The notes beneath the pieces are model-generated. The model searched no databases and was not told the origin of the DNA. It saw only the letters and a program-made list of their open reading frames with translations. Shown here one piece after another: positions 17,633 through 26,925 of a stretch of 64,000 nt of DNA. The position numbers were made by a program, and so were the translations under genes. Position 1 is the stretch's first letter. Each line of letters begins with the position of its first letter. The DNA lies in NCBI GenBank assembly GCA_964550615.1, contig CAZKAB010000007.1, forward strand, positions 1 to 64,000, read 5' to 3'. Origin of the DNA: M55B144 sp964550615. GTDB taxonomy: Bacteria > Bipolaricaulota > Bipolaricaulia > UBA7950 > UBA9294.

Positions 17633-19915
17633 TTGCGAAATCTGATTATTGTTGAATCACCGACCAAGGCACGGACTATCAGCCAGTACTTGGGGAAGGA
17701 ATACAAGGTGCTCTCATCACAGGGGCACGTGCGGGATCTGCCGCGTAACGACCTGGGAGTAGACATAGAGAAGGGGTTTGCTCCGAAATTCGAGACCAAG
17801 CGCGGCAAGCGTATCCAAGAACTCAGACAGGCCGCCAAGGACGCCGAGAAGATATACCTTGCCACCGACCACGATCGCGAGGGAGAAGCGATCGCCTATG
17901 ACCTGTACACGATCCTTAAGCGCGCGGGAAAAGGTGACGACGCATTCTCGCGCCCAATATTCAATGAGATCACGAAGTCGGTCATCCTCGAAGCGCTCGC
18001 CTCGCCCACTCAGATCAACATGGACCGAGTGGAGGCGCAGCGTACGCGCCGCATCCTGGATCGCCTGGTGGGCTATCAGGTAAGCCCTTTGCTGTCACGG
18101 GCGATCGCCGGCAATCGATTTGAAGGCCTGTCCGCCGGCCGCGTCCAATCAGTTGCTTTGCGCTTCCTATGCGATCGAGAAGCGGAGATCGCGCGGTTCG
18201 TTCCCGAAGAGTACTGGGAACTCGAGGCCAAACTCAAAAACAAGGATTTGTTCACGGCGAATCTGACAAAGCGCAACGGGAAGAAGTTCGTCATCCACAG
18301 CTCAAGTGAGGCGGAATCGGTCGTAGGCGACCTGCGCAGTGCAGCGGAGATTATCGTCGCATCGGTCTCGGAGAAGGAACGCCGTCGTCAGCCGTCGCCG
18401 CCGTTCATCACCAGCTCGCTGCAGCAAGCAGCGTCATCCTCTCTTCACTTCACTCCTAAACGGACAATGAAGATTGCTCAGGAGCTGTACGAAGGCGTAA
18501 CCCTGCCCGAAGGGGATGTCGGGCTCATTACGTACATGCGTACAGACTCTCTGCGAATGTCCGATGAGGCGGTGGCCGCAGCTCGCGAACTGATCGCAAA
18601 CACCTACGGAGACAAGTACCTGGAAGCTAAGGAACGTCACTTCAAGAACAAGAAGCGTTCCCAAGATGCGCACGAGGCGATTCGCCCGACCGATCTGAAG
18701 CGAACGCCGGAGGAAATAGCTCGTCACCTCACCAGCGAACAGCTCAAACTGTACGCGCTCATATACAACCGCTTCCTGGCAACACAGATGACGGCGGCGG
18801 TATATATCCAACGAAAAGCCGTCATTTCCGCGGCGCCATACACACTTGAAGCGAGTGGAAGCTCTCTCAAATTCGATGGCTTTCTCAGACTATTTCCCGA
18901 ACAGCGTGCACAAGACAAACCATTTCCCGACGACCTTCGTGAAGGGATGAGCCTGTCGCTGGAAGAAATCGACAGCAAACAGAAATTCACCGAACCGCCG
19001 CGGCGCTACAGCGAGGCAGGACTGGTCAACCTGCTGGAGAAAGAGGGAATCGGACGGCCGAGCACATATGCCTCGATAGTGTCCGTAATCCAGGACAGGG
19101 GCTACGCGGTGAAGGATGGAGGGAGCTTGCAGCCGACGCTGCTCGGACAGATCGTGATAGACTTCCTGAAACAGAACTTCACTCAGACAGTAGAGACTGA
19201 GTTCACCGCGCACATGGAAGAGGACCTCGATCAGATCGAAGAGGGATCGCTCACACGTACGGCAACTCTTGACGAGTTCTACCGCCCGTTTTCCGAGCGC
19301 ATACAGGCGGTCGAGGCATCGATCGACGGCGGCGAACGCATGTTCCGCATGCTAACGGATGTTCACTGCGCCAAGTGCGATGCGCCGATGGAACTTCGCT
19401 ATTGGAAGGGGTCACACTTCCTTGGATGTTCCCGCTATCCTGAATGCAAGAACACGAAGAGTCTTCCACCCCAGTTTCCCTACCGTTTCGAGAATGGCGA
19501 ATTACTCCTGCGCGAGGGACTGGAAGAGATGGAAAAACAGGCGCGTGCGCAGCAAATTCCATGCCCGGAGTGCGGCGCCTCGATGGAACTCAAGACAGGA
19601 AGGTACGGACGATACTACCGCTGCACGAATCCCGAATGCGGCAAGACCGCGTCTGTCTCCACCGGCGTTTCGTGCCCGGCTTGCGGCGAAGGAAAGCTGG
19701 TGGAGAAGTACTCCGCCAAGCGGCGGCGTACATTCTATAGCTGCGATCGGTACCCGGATTGTCGGTTCGCCGTCAGCAGCAGGCCGGTAAGGACTTGCCC
19801 CGCGTGTGAATCCGGTGTACTCGTGGAGAACAAGGGGAAGCTCGTCTGCAGCAACAAGGACTGCCACTACTCCGAGGAATCGGAGCCGTCCACTTCCGCC
19901 GACATCAGTGATTGA
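17633..19915 (+). CDS. topA: DNA topoisomerase I
   Basis: A type IA topoisomerase, 760 aa, that relaxes negative supercoils. It has the Toprim domain at the N-terminus (LIIVESPTKA; acidic DHDREGEA), the catalytic tyrosine in TYMRTDSLRMS, and four zinc-ribbon-like cysteine clusters at the C-terminus (CAKC, CPEC, CPAC, CPAC). The start chosen is TTG 17633, eight nt after AAGGAG; the in-frame ATG at 17606 overlaps a -10 box. It converges on the sigma factor gene with only 17 nt between stops. Confidence 0.96.
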   Translation: MRNLIIVESPTKARTISQYLGKEYKVLSSQGHVRDLPRNDLGVDIEKGFAPKFETKRGKRIQELRQAAKDAEKIYLATDHDREGEAIAYDLYTILKRAGKGDDAFSRPIFNEITKSVILEALASPTQINMDRVEAQRTRRILDRLVGYQVSPLLSRAIAGNRFEGLSAGRVQSVALRFLCDREAEIARFVPEEYWELEAKLKNKDLFTANLTKRNGKKFVIHSSSEAESVVGDLRSAAEIIVASVSEKERRRQPSPPFITSSLQQAASSSLHFTPKRTMKIAQELYEGVTLPEGDVGLITYMRTDSLRMSDEAVAAARELIANTYGDKYLEAKERHFKNKKRSQDAHEAIRPTDLKRTPEEIARHLTSEQLKLYALIYNRFLATQMTAAVYIQRKAVISAAPYTLEASGSSLKFDGFLRLFPEQRAQDKPFPDDLREGMSLSLEEIDSKQKFTEPPRRYSEAGLVNLLEKEGIGRPSTYASIVSVIQDRGYAVKDGGSLQPTLLGQIVIDFLKQNFTQTVETEFTAHMEEDLDQIEEGSLTRTATLDEFYRPFSERIQAVEASIDGGERMFRMLTDVHCAKCDAPMELRYWKGSHFLGCSRYPECKNTKSLPPQFPYRFENGELLLREGLEEMEKQARAQQIPCPECGASMELKTGRYGRYYRCTNPECGKTASVSTGVSCPACGEGKLVEKYSAKRRRTFYSCDRYPDCRFAVSSRPVRTCPACESGVLVENKGKLVCSNKDCHYSEESEPSTSADISD

Positions 19916-19932
19916 CGCGTCGGTTCTCTGCG

Positions 19933-20868
19933 CTATGCCTCATCCGAAAGGAGCTTCAACCATTCCAACCGTCGCTTCAGATCAGAGTCCTGCAGCTTAG
20001 CCAGCGCTTCTTTCTGGATCTGACGAACGCGTTCACGGCTGATTCCAAACTCTACTCCCACTTCGTCAAGGGTGCGCGGTTGGTAGTCGTTAAGGCCGTA
20101 ACGCAGCTCAAGGATGCGCTTTTCGCGCTCGGTGAGTCGCTCGTCGAGCGCCTGCTCAAGCTCTTGCACAAGAAGATGCTCGAACGTTTCGCGTTCCGGT
20201 GAATCGGCCGAGCTATCCTCGATGAAGTCTCCCAGGACAGAGCCGTCATCGTCATATCCGATCGGCATATCAAGCGAGGCCATGCTCTGAGCCGTCTTCT
20301 TCGCCTTGATAATATTCTCTTCCGTCGTCTCAAGATCGTGAGCAAGATTCTCCGACGTGGGCATATCGCCCGTTTCCTTGAGATGATCACGTTCCAGCTG
20401 ATAGATCTTACGGATGAGTTCGTTGATATGAGTGGGTACTCGGATCGTGCGCGACCGATTCGTGATTGCCCGCAGGATAGCCTGTCGAATCCACCACGTC
20501 GCATAGGTAGAGAACTTGTATCCCTTGGTGTAGTCAAACTTCTCGATCGCCTTCATCAGCCCCAGGTTCCCTTCCTGGATAAGATCAAGGAACGGCAGGC
20601 CGCATCCGCGGTATTTCTTAGCGATCGACACGACAAGTCTCAGGTTTGCTTCTGCAAGCTCCTCTTTTGCCCGCTTCTCGCCCGCTTCGATCCGCTTGGA
20701 GATCGTTACCTCCTCCTCGCGCGTGAGGAGCGGAACACGGTTAATCTCGCCGAAATACGTACGAATAGGGTTGTCCGCACGCGAAGAACGCTCACGGATG
20801 TCCCTCTTGTTATCAGGCTTCGTGCTCAGATTCTCTTTGAGGTTGATCGTCGCCTTTGGTTCTTTCAT
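19933..20868 (-). CDS. rpoD: Principal RNA polymerase sigma factor (sigma-70 family)
   Basis: A 311-aa group 1-type sigma factor. Region 1.2 starts near NPIRTYFGEI, region 2 contains the -10 recognition helix KFSTYATWWIRQAI, region 3 follows, and region 4.2 ends with GISRERVRQIQKEAL. Region 1.1 is absent; the 30-residue N-terminus is short and charged. TTGACA/TATAAT-like promoters seen elsewhere in the window fit such a sigma. TAGGAGG lies before the ATG. The neighbouring dnaG often found with rpoD is not here. Confidence 0.95.
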   Translation of the reverse strand: MKEPKATINLKENLSTKPDNKRDIRERSSRADNPIRTYFGEINRVPLLTREEEVTISKRIEAGEKRAKEELAEANLRLVVSIAKKYRGCGLPFLDLIQEGNLGLMKAIEKFDYTKGYKFSTYATWWIRQAILRAITNRSRTIRVPTHINELIRKIYQLERDHLKETGDMPTSENLAHDLETTEENIIKAKKTAQSMASLDMPIGYDDDGSVLGDFIEDSSADSPERETFEHLLVQELEQALDERLTEREKRILELRYGLNDYQPRTLDEVGVEFGISRERVRQIQKEALAKLQDSDLKRRLEWLKLLSDEA

Positions 20869-20925
20869 CCCTTCCTCCTAAACCGTTCGCCTGTCAGTGG
20901 AACTTCAGGAGACTGACCAAACATA

Positions 20926-20952
20926 ATCGGACGACCCTGAGGGGTCCTCCGA
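20926..20952 (-). terminator. Hairpin between the secreted-protein gene and the sigma factor gene
   Basis: ATCGGA-CGACCC and its near-complement GGGGTCC-TCCGAT enclose a short loop; on the minus strand it is followed by TATGTTT. It would terminate minus-strand transcripts from the upstream gene ending at 21121, or act in the sigma factor leader. Confidence 0.5.
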
Positions 20953-21120
20953 TCAGCTTCACAGTGATATTTCGCTACTTGTCTGCTGTCGCGGCATCCG
21001 CCGCTTCATGTTTTCCCAATCCCTCAGTCTCTGACAGTCAGTATAGCACAAATCGGAGGCGATGTGAAGCATCAAATGGAGCTGGTTTCAACGGATTTGG
21101 GAAGTGACAATCCTAAGCAC

Positions 21121-21708
21121 TCAGCTATGTGGATAGTAGGTGAGAAGAGCAACTACCCCGAGCCCGATGACAAGCCAGATGTAGAACAGATTCTCCGCTC
21201 CGAGCACCGGCGGTCGTGGCGGCACGAATGAAACCCTCGCCCCGAGCGAAACCTGTGGAGTGAAGGTCCACGCCGGCGGAAGCGTATCTAGCGATCGCAC
21301 GCTGGCGACAATCGCCACCGAATCAAGCAGCCAAAGCTGCGCTCCGGCCGTGATGTGCACAAATGGAGTCACCCCCCACGTACCGCCTATCACGCGCCAT
21401 TGCAGAGCAAGTCCGCCGCCCGAATAGAGCGCAATCGGCCCCAGCCATCCCTTGATGACTAGATCCACGCTCGCCTCGAACAGGTCGGGAAACGTCGCCG
21501 GATATGTCAGCGCCGTAAACAAGAACGTCAGGTTTGGATCGAACAGCATCTCCGCGCTGAGATAAGAGAAAGACGCGTTCCAGTCAATCGGGAGGACCGC
21601 GGGAACCCCAACATCGAAGCCAAACGCAATCGGCAGCGCCGCTTGCGCCGAAATAACTCCCGCAAGCATCGAAACGACGAATACAAAGCACAGAAGCTTC
21701 TTATGCAC
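21121..21708 (-). CDS. Predicted secreted or membrane-anchored protein of unknown function
   Basis: A 195-aa protein with a clear signal peptide (KKLLCFVFVVSMLAGVISAQA) and a Gly- and aromatic-rich beta-like body. A C-terminal transmembrane helix (LFYIWLVIGLGVVALLTYY) follows. The GTG at 21708 is preferred because AGGAGG precedes it and it starts the signal peptide; the upstream ATG at 21768 has neither. No named family is recognised. It may be a cell-envelope protein of a diderm. Confidence 0.65.
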   Translation of the reverse strand: MHKKLLCFVFVVSMLAGVISAQAALPIAFGFDVGVPAVLPIDWNASFSYLSAEMLFDPNLTFLFTALTYPATFPDLFEASVDLVIKGWLGPIALYSGGGLALQWRVIGGTWGVTPFVHITAGAQLWLLDSVAIVASVRSLDTLPPAWTFTPQVSLGARVSFVPPRPPVLGAENLFYIWLVIGLGVVALLTYYPHS

Positions 21709-21828
21709 GTTTCCTCCTGACAAGCAGGATATCCCTTTCGCGCAAACAACAAGAGGGCGTTCGACCATTCCGTAAGGGTAACATGTCCTCTCATTGCTGG
21801 TGCCATCGTTAGTTGATAAGGTCTCGTC

Positions 21829-22533
21829 ATGAGCTATGCCAAACAGACGCCAACCACAGAATCGCCGCTACTCATCTTCGATCTTGATGGCACTTTGTAC
21901 AAGACTGAAACGTCATTCCTGCCTGCGATCACGGAGATCTTCCAATATCACCAGCTCGCTGCGCCGCCTTCACAGGAGTTGCTGCCGTTCATCGGAGAAC
22001 CGTTCGATCGCTTGCTGCAATGGCTCGCAGTTCGCCTCGCCGATTCGCGCGGACCTTCCTTGACACCGCAGCGTCTACACGAGTACATCGCCCGGCGTGA
22101 GCTCCAGTATGTAAAGACGAATGGAAAGTTGTACCCGGCCGTGGCAGATACGCTAACCGAGCTACGGAAACGCCGGTATGGGATCTCCCTCTGCACAAAC
22201 GGCGGTGAGACGTATGCACGCGCAGTGCTTGGTACCTTCAGGATCGAATCACTCTTCGATTTCCTCCGATTCCGCGGAAGCGAAGACGAGGGCAAGCCAG
22301 GAATGGTACGCTCTCTGCTGGAGGCAGCGGGAGCATCTCAGGCAATCGTAATTGGCGATCGGTATCATGATCTCATGGCGGCACAAGAGAATGGGTGCGC
22401 GGCAATCGGAGTTTCGTACGGCTATGCCCGTCCCGGCGAACTCGCGGATGCGGACGCAAGGCTGGATAGTTTTGACAATCTACCGGAACTTCTGGTTTCT
22501 TTGCCGGTTGGCGATCGCTGTTGTCGGGGCTAG
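21829..22533 (+). CDS. HAD-superfamily phosphatase
   Basis: A 234-aa HAD hydrolase of the phosphoglycolate phosphatase/beta-phosphoglucomutase group. Motif I is FDLDGTLY (nucleophile Asp), motif II is the threonine in SLCTNGG, motif III the lysine in EGKPGM, and motif IV the acidic IGDRYHD. An alpha-helical cap lies between motifs I and II. The substrate cannot be told from sequence. No serB-like gene accompanies the serine cluster at 31483, so this is one possible source of that activity, but nothing else links them. Confidence 0.9.
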   Translation: MSYAKQTPTTESPLLIFDLDGTLYKTETSFLPAITEIFQYHQLAAPPSQELLPFIGEPFDRLLQWLAVRLADSRGPSLTPQRLHEYIARRELQYVKTNGKLYPAVADTLTELRKRRYGISLCTNGGETYARAVLGTFRIESLFDFLRFRGSEDEGKPGMVRSLLEAAGASQAIVIGDRYHDLMAAQENGCAAIGVSYGYARPGELADADARLDSFDNLPELLVSLPVGDRCCRG

Positions 22534-22573
22534 ACTCTCAAGACTGCCTTGCGCTTTCAAATAAGGAGGAACG

Positions 22574-23968
22574 ATGTTGCACATATTGCAGGCGATCGCT
22601 CACCGCTCGGATGCGTGGGTGGAGCTTCGGTATCACGCGCGTCGCACCAAGCGAATAGCCGTTAGCAGCGGTCGGTTGGAAGAATCGTCTTCCGTTCGCC
22701 TAGTCGGTGTTGGCGTACGTGTCCTCATCGCTGGTGTATTGGGATTTTCCAGCACCACCGATCTTTCCAAACAAGGGATTGAACAGGCCGTGCGCGAGGC
22801 GGAGGACGCCGCTCGCGCATCTGCCGTGGCAAAGCGAGACAAGATCAAAGGCCTCGCCGCAGTCGCTCCGGTAACAGGCAAGTTCTCTGTAGAGACATCA
22901 GATCCACTAGACAACCACTCACTGGAGGAGAAGTTGGCGCTCGTCATGCGCGTCGACAGCCAAGTTCGCGGCACGTCAAAGAAGATCGTGTCGTCAACCG
23001 TCGCCTATGCAGAGATTCAGGACGAGAAGATCATCGTCACTTCCGACGGCGCGGCCGCACACGTATTCGACGCCAAGCCTGAGTTCCGGGTTCTTGCAGT
23101 GGCACAAGAAGGATCCGATCAGACAATGGGTATGGATTCGGCCGGAGTCAGCGGCGGGTTCGCTGATCTGTTCGCCAAGAGATCCCCAGAGGAGATGGCA
23201 GACAAGGCGGTTGCTCTCGCCGTGAATCAGCTGGGAGCTGAATATGCGCATGGAGAGAGGGCGACCGTCGTCCTCGATCCAGGTCTGGTGGGTGTGCTCA
23301 GTCATGAAGCTATCGGCCACACTGTGGAGGCGGACATCGTCTTGTCGGGCGCAATCACGAACGGCAAGATCGGAACGCGGGTAGCATCGGAACTGGTCAC
23401 GATGTGCGACAGTGGACCATCGACCCATCTGCCGCACGCCGCCGGTGAGCTACTCGTCGACGATGAAGGAGTGAAGACGGGCAACACCGTGATCATAGAA
23501 CACGGTGTTCTCCGTTCATATCTGCACAACCGCGAGAGTGCGGCTCACTTTGGAGTCGAAGCGACCGGAAACGCGCGCGCATTCGAATACTCCGATGTTC
23601 CTATAATCCGGATGCGGAACACCTACATCGAAATCGGCGGGTCTTCCAAGGAAGAGATGATCGCGGGAGTCAAGCACGGCTACTACCTGGAGGGTCTCGG
23701 CGGCGGCGGTCAGGCAGATTCGAACGCCGAGTTCATGTTCGGGGTTCGAGAAGCGCACCTGATCGAAGATGGAAAACTGGGAAAGCTCGTGCGCGGCGTA
23801 ACGATCTCCGGAAACGCATTCGATGTCATGAAGTCGGTTGACGCAGTAGGAAGTGACTTTAGCTGGGACCTCGGCGCCGGGAACTGCGGAAAGAGTCAAC
23901 TGGCGAAGGTGGATGCGGGTGGACCGCATCTGCGCTGCGTAGTGACGATTGGAGGGCGGCAGGAATGA
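22574..23968 (+). CDS. tldD: Metalloprotease TldD
   Basis: A 464-aa TldD, the catalytic partner of the TldD/TldE zinc protease that degrades unfolded peptides and processes microcin precursors in E. coli. The HExxxH zinc motif is present as HEAIGHTVEAD near residue 250. The GGG-rich loop (EGLGGGGQADS) and the C-terminal GNAFDVMKSVDAVG match the family. AAGGAGG precedes the ATG. It overlaps tldE by 4 nt (ATGA), as expected for a heterodimer. Confidence 0.95.
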   Translation: MLHILQAIAHRSDAWVELRYHARRTKRIAVSSGRLEESSSVRLVGVGVRVLIAGVLGFSSTTDLSKQGIEQAVREAEDAARASAVAKRDKIKGLAAVAPVTGKFSVETSDPLDNHSLEEKLALVMRVDSQVRGTSKKIVSSTVAYAEIQDEKIIVTSDGAAAHVFDAKPEFRVLAVAQEGSDQTMGMDSAGVSGGFADLFAKRSPEEMADKAVALAVNQLGAEYAHGERATVVLDPGLVGVLSHEAIGHTVEADIVLSGAITNGKIGTRVASELVTMCDSGPSTHLPHAAGELLVDDEGVKTGNTVIIEHGVLRSYLHNRESAAHFGVEATGNARAFEYSDVPIIRMRNTYIEIGGSSKEEMIAGVKHGYYLEGLGGGGQADSNAEFMFGVREAHLIEDGKLGKLVRGVTISGNAFDVMKSVDAVGSDFSWDLGAGNCGKSQLAKVDAGGPHLRCVVTIGGRQE

Positions 23969-25302
23969 CCAATCAGAAACTTATCGGGCTATGCCGACAG
24001 GCGCTCGATCAGACGAACAAACACGGTGCCGACGCGGCAGAGGCATACGGAGAATCGGCGCGGACAATTACCGTTACGATCGAGAAGAACGACCTACAAA
24101 TCTCCCGCAGCCACAAGGAAACCATGATCGGGATACGGGCATTCAAGGGGAAGCGCATTGGATTCGCCTCCACGAACGACCCGCAGACACTTGATGAGAC
24201 CTGTGCAGACGCAGTCGTACTGGCGAACGCATCCCCCGCAGATGAGAGGAACCTCCTTCCCGAAGTCGAGGATATCGAGTATGTTGACGGCATATACGAC
24301 CCACACTCCGAGACGTTTACCACCAAGGACGCGATCGAGCAGGCCGTAAAGATACTCGACATCGCGCGCTCGATCGACAGTCGTCTGATCGTCGGAAACG
24401 GCGAGTTTTCCGTCCACATCGGCACCCGCGCACTGGCGAACAGCAACGGCATACTCCGTTCCGAGCAAGAGAGCCTGTTCTTCTATTTCGCACTTGCCAC
24501 TGCCCGCGACGGTGAGCGCGTATCGAACATGGATTACCAGTTTGACGCTACTCGTAACCTGTCGACGATAGATGTGGAACCGATTGTCCGCCGCGCTTGT
24601 GAGAATGCGCTTGGTTCACTGGGTGCAGAGCCGGGAGACAGTTTCAACGGCCCGATCATTCTGTCGCCGAACGCCGTGCAAGGAATCCTTGCGGGGTTGA
24701 TCCTGTTCCAGACGGACGCCAAGAACATCCTTCGTGGAATGAGCCGCTGGAAGGAAAGCGTTGACACTGCGGTCGCTTCTCCCCTTATCACCGTGGTGGA
24801 CGACGGCAGGGCGAAAGACGGGATTGCCACGTCATCGTTCGATCGCGAAGGCGTCGGGCACGCGAGGCTGGAGCTGATCAAGGACGGACGGCTCATGTCA
24901 TTCATGCATAACACCTACACCGCCGCCGCGATGAAGACGAAGAACACTGCTCATGCAGCCGGACCAGCCCGGTCCCTTCCGAGAATCGGACCAACCAACT
25001 TCGAGATCGTGCCCGGCAGCACAACGAAGGACGCGTTGATCTCCGAGATGAAGAAGGGCGTTCTCGTCACACGTTTTTCCGGTCGCGCCGACCCGATATC
25101 GGGCGATTTTTCCGGCGTCGCCAAGGGGGCGTACCTGATTGAGAATGGGCGCGTTACGCGGCCGGTCAAGGGAACACTTGTCGCCGGAAACGCGTTTGAG
25201 GCACTAAAAAAACTGTCGGGCGTATCGCGCGAACAGGAACGTGTATTCAATTTCACTCTTCCCTACCTGAGGCTGGAAGGGATATCTGTTACTGCGGGCT
25301 GA
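23965..25302 (+). CDS. tldE: Metalloprotease subunit TldE (PmbA)
   Basis: A 445-aa TldE/PmbA homologue, the non-catalytic partner of TldD. It lacks an HExxxH motif, as the family does, while sharing the overall fold and the C-terminal GNAFEALKKLSGVS stretch. Start is the ATG overlapping the tldD stop. An acetyltransferase gene follows 3 nt downstream, so the three genes form an operon. Confidence 0.94.
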   Translation: MTNQKLIGLCRQALDQTNKHGADAAEAYGESARTITVTIEKNDLQISRSHKETMIGIRAFKGKRIGFASTNDPQTLDETCADAVVLANASPADERNLLPEVEDIEYVDGIYDPHSETFTTKDAIEQAVKILDIARSIDSRLIVGNGEFSVHIGTRALANSNGILRSEQESLFFYFALATARDGERVSNMDYQFDATRNLSTIDVEPIVRRACENALGSLGAEPGDSFNGPIILSPNAVQGILAGLILFQTDAKNILRGMSRWKESVDTAVASPLITVVDDGRAKDGIATSSFDREGVGHARLELIKDGRLMSFMHNTYTAAAMKTKNTAHAAGPARSLPRIGPTNFEIVPGSTTKDALISEMKKGVLVTRFSGRADPISGDFSGVAKGAYLIENGRVTRPVKGTLVAGNAFEALKKLSGVSREQERVFNFTLPYLRLEGISVTAG

Positions 25303-25305
25303 TCG

Positions 25306-25737
25306 ATGATCACAATACGAGAACTGAAGGTCGAGGACTACCAAGCGTTGTGCACCTTGTGGGAGGCTGCCGGCCTCCCCTTCAAACCGGCCGGCCGCGA
25401 TCGTGAAGAGAGAATCGCCCAAGAGATCAATGGCCCGTGTTCCGTCTTCCTCGCAGCCGAGGAAGACGGAGAGCTTGTGGGTGTCGTGCTTGGAACCCAT
25501 GACGGCCGCAAGGGGTGGATCAATCGGCTCGCCGTCCTCCCTTCCCATCGCCGAGAAGGGATCGCCACCGCTTTGGTGAACGCGGCCGAGGAGCGATTCG
25601 CCGCACTCGGGATAGGTATCTTCACATGCATGATCGAGGACTGGAACGAGTCGTCGATGGTGTTGTTCGACCACCTAGACTACGTCCGGCACGACGACAT
25701 AATCTACTTCTCCAAGCGACTCTATCCCGACGTCTAA
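25306..25737 (+). CDS. GNAT-family N-acetyltransferase
   Basis: A 143-aa GCN5-related acetyltransferase. The acetyl-CoA binding region is visible as RLAVLPSHRREGIATALV (motif A, R/Q-x-x-G-x-G/A variant). It is three nt after tldE. Small acidic N-terminal-acetyltransferase-like GNATs of this type have diverse substrates, so none is assigned. Confidence 0.88.
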   Translation: MITIRELKVEDYQALCTLWEAAGLPFKPAGRDREERIAQEINGPCSVFLAAEEDGELVGVVLGTHDGRKGWINRLAVLPSHRREGIATALVNAAEERFAALGIGIFTCMIEDWNESSMVLFDHLDYVRHDDIIYFSKRLYPDV

Positions 25738-25807
25738 TAGATTCGGCATCGAAAACCAGATGCTGCCCCCGGCTTCAGCCGCTCTTCGGCACGACCGCTT
25801 TCCAACC

Positions 25808-25939
25808 CTATTCCGTGGGTGATGGCAGCCCTCGCAGCCCCAGCGGAGGACCGAGGATCTCGGAGAGCACGATGCCCACACGCACGTCATCGCGGAGTAG
25901 CGTGCGGATAACGTCCGCCACTCCTTCTGAGGACGTCAT
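25808..25939 (-). CDS. Small conserved-looking protein, third gene of the nfeD-floA operon
   Basis: A 43-codon frame whose ATG overlaps the floA stop (ATGA) and follows AAGGAGG at ideal spacing (the -AGGAGGATCAAAG- before the ATG). The protein has a hydrophobic/acidic core (VRVGIVLSEILGPPLGLRG). The binding site and overlap make it a real translated unit despite its size. It has no transmembrane helix. Function unknown; the context suggests an accessory of the flotillin-like membrane-domain system. Confidence 0.7.
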   Translation of the reverse strand: MTSSEGVADVIRTLLRDDVRVGIVLSEILGPPLGLRGLPSPTE

Positions 25940-26925
25940 CTTTGATCCTCCTTGCCCTTCTCCACGGATGGCCCATCCGTCTTTGCCAAGCCTTCTCTCA
26001 TTTGCGTGTCGGCCTGTATGTTCTTCATCCGATAGTAATCCATTATTCCCAGGTGGCCGCTACGAAAAGCGTCGGCCATGGCGCGCGGAATCTCCGCCTC
26101 CGCCTCTACTACCGCCGCCCGTCGTTCCCGAACAAGAGCACTCATCTCTTGTTCGCGCGCAATCGCCATCGCCCGCCGTTCCTCAGCCTTGGCGCGAGCG
26201 ACTTTGAGGTCGGCCTCAGCCTGATCGGTCTGAAGCTGTGCCCCAATGTTCTTCCCCACATCGACATCCGCGATGTCGATCGACAGGATCTCGAACGCCG
26301 TGCCTGAGTCCAATCCCTTTCCCAGCACAAGGCGGGAAATGGAATCGGGGTTCTCTAGCACGTCTTTGTGGGAGGCGGCGGAACCGATTGCAGACACGAT
26401 CCCCTCGCCCACGCGAGCAATGATCGTTTCCTCCGTCGCACCGCCGACCAGGCGCTCGATGTTGGCACGCACCGTCACCCGCGCCAACGCAAACAGCTGA
26501 ATTCCATCCTTGGCGACCGCTCCAATCTTCGGGGTTTCGATGACGCGGGGATTGACCGACATGGCCACAGCTCCGAGCACATCCCGTCCGGCAAGGTCAA
26601 TCGCCGCCGCTCTCTGAAAGTCGAGGGAGATGTTCGCCTTGTCGGCCGAGATAAGGGCGCGCACCACTCGCTGTACGTCACCACCGGCGAGCACGTGCGC
26701 TTCCAATTCGGTGATGTTCGGCCTCAGTCCCGCCTTCCAGGCGGTGATCATCGGGCCGATTACTCGAGCAGGGTTGACCTTGCGCAGTCGCATCCCGATG
26801 AGCGTCATTGGACCGACCGGCACCCCGGCGGCAAGCGCCGAAATCCATAATCCCACCGGCACAAAGTAGAAGAATACCCATATCACAAGCAGCGCCAGTA
26901 CCGCCACCACAATGTAGAGAATCAT
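25936..26925 (-). CDS. floA: Flotillin-like protein FloA (SPFH family)
   Basis: A 329-aa homologue of FloA/YqfA, the bacterial scaffold of functional membrane microdomains. It has an N-terminal membrane segment (about 3-25), an SPFH/band-7 region, then an Ala/Glu-rich coiled coil (about 225-290: EADLKVARAKAEERRAMA). The GTP/ATPase-like motifs of NfeD are not expected here. Its start overlaps the nfeD stop (4 nt). FloA and NfeD are a conserved pair. Confidence 0.94.
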   Translation of the reverse strand: MILYIVVAVLALLVIWVFFYFVPVGLWISALAAGVPVGPMTLIGMRLRKVNPARVIGPMITAWKAGLRPNITELEAHVLAGGDVQRVVRALISADKANISLDFQRAAAIDLAGRDVLGAVAMSVNPRVIETPKIGAVAKDGIQLFALARVTVRANIERLVGGATEETIIARVGEGIVSAIGSAASHKDVLENPDSISRLVLGKGLDSGTAFEILSIDIADVDVGKNIGAQLQTDQAEADLKVARAKAEERRAMAIAREQEMSALVRERRAAVVEAEAEIPRAMADAFRSGHLGIMDYYRMKNIQADTQMREGLAKTDGPSVEKGKEDQR

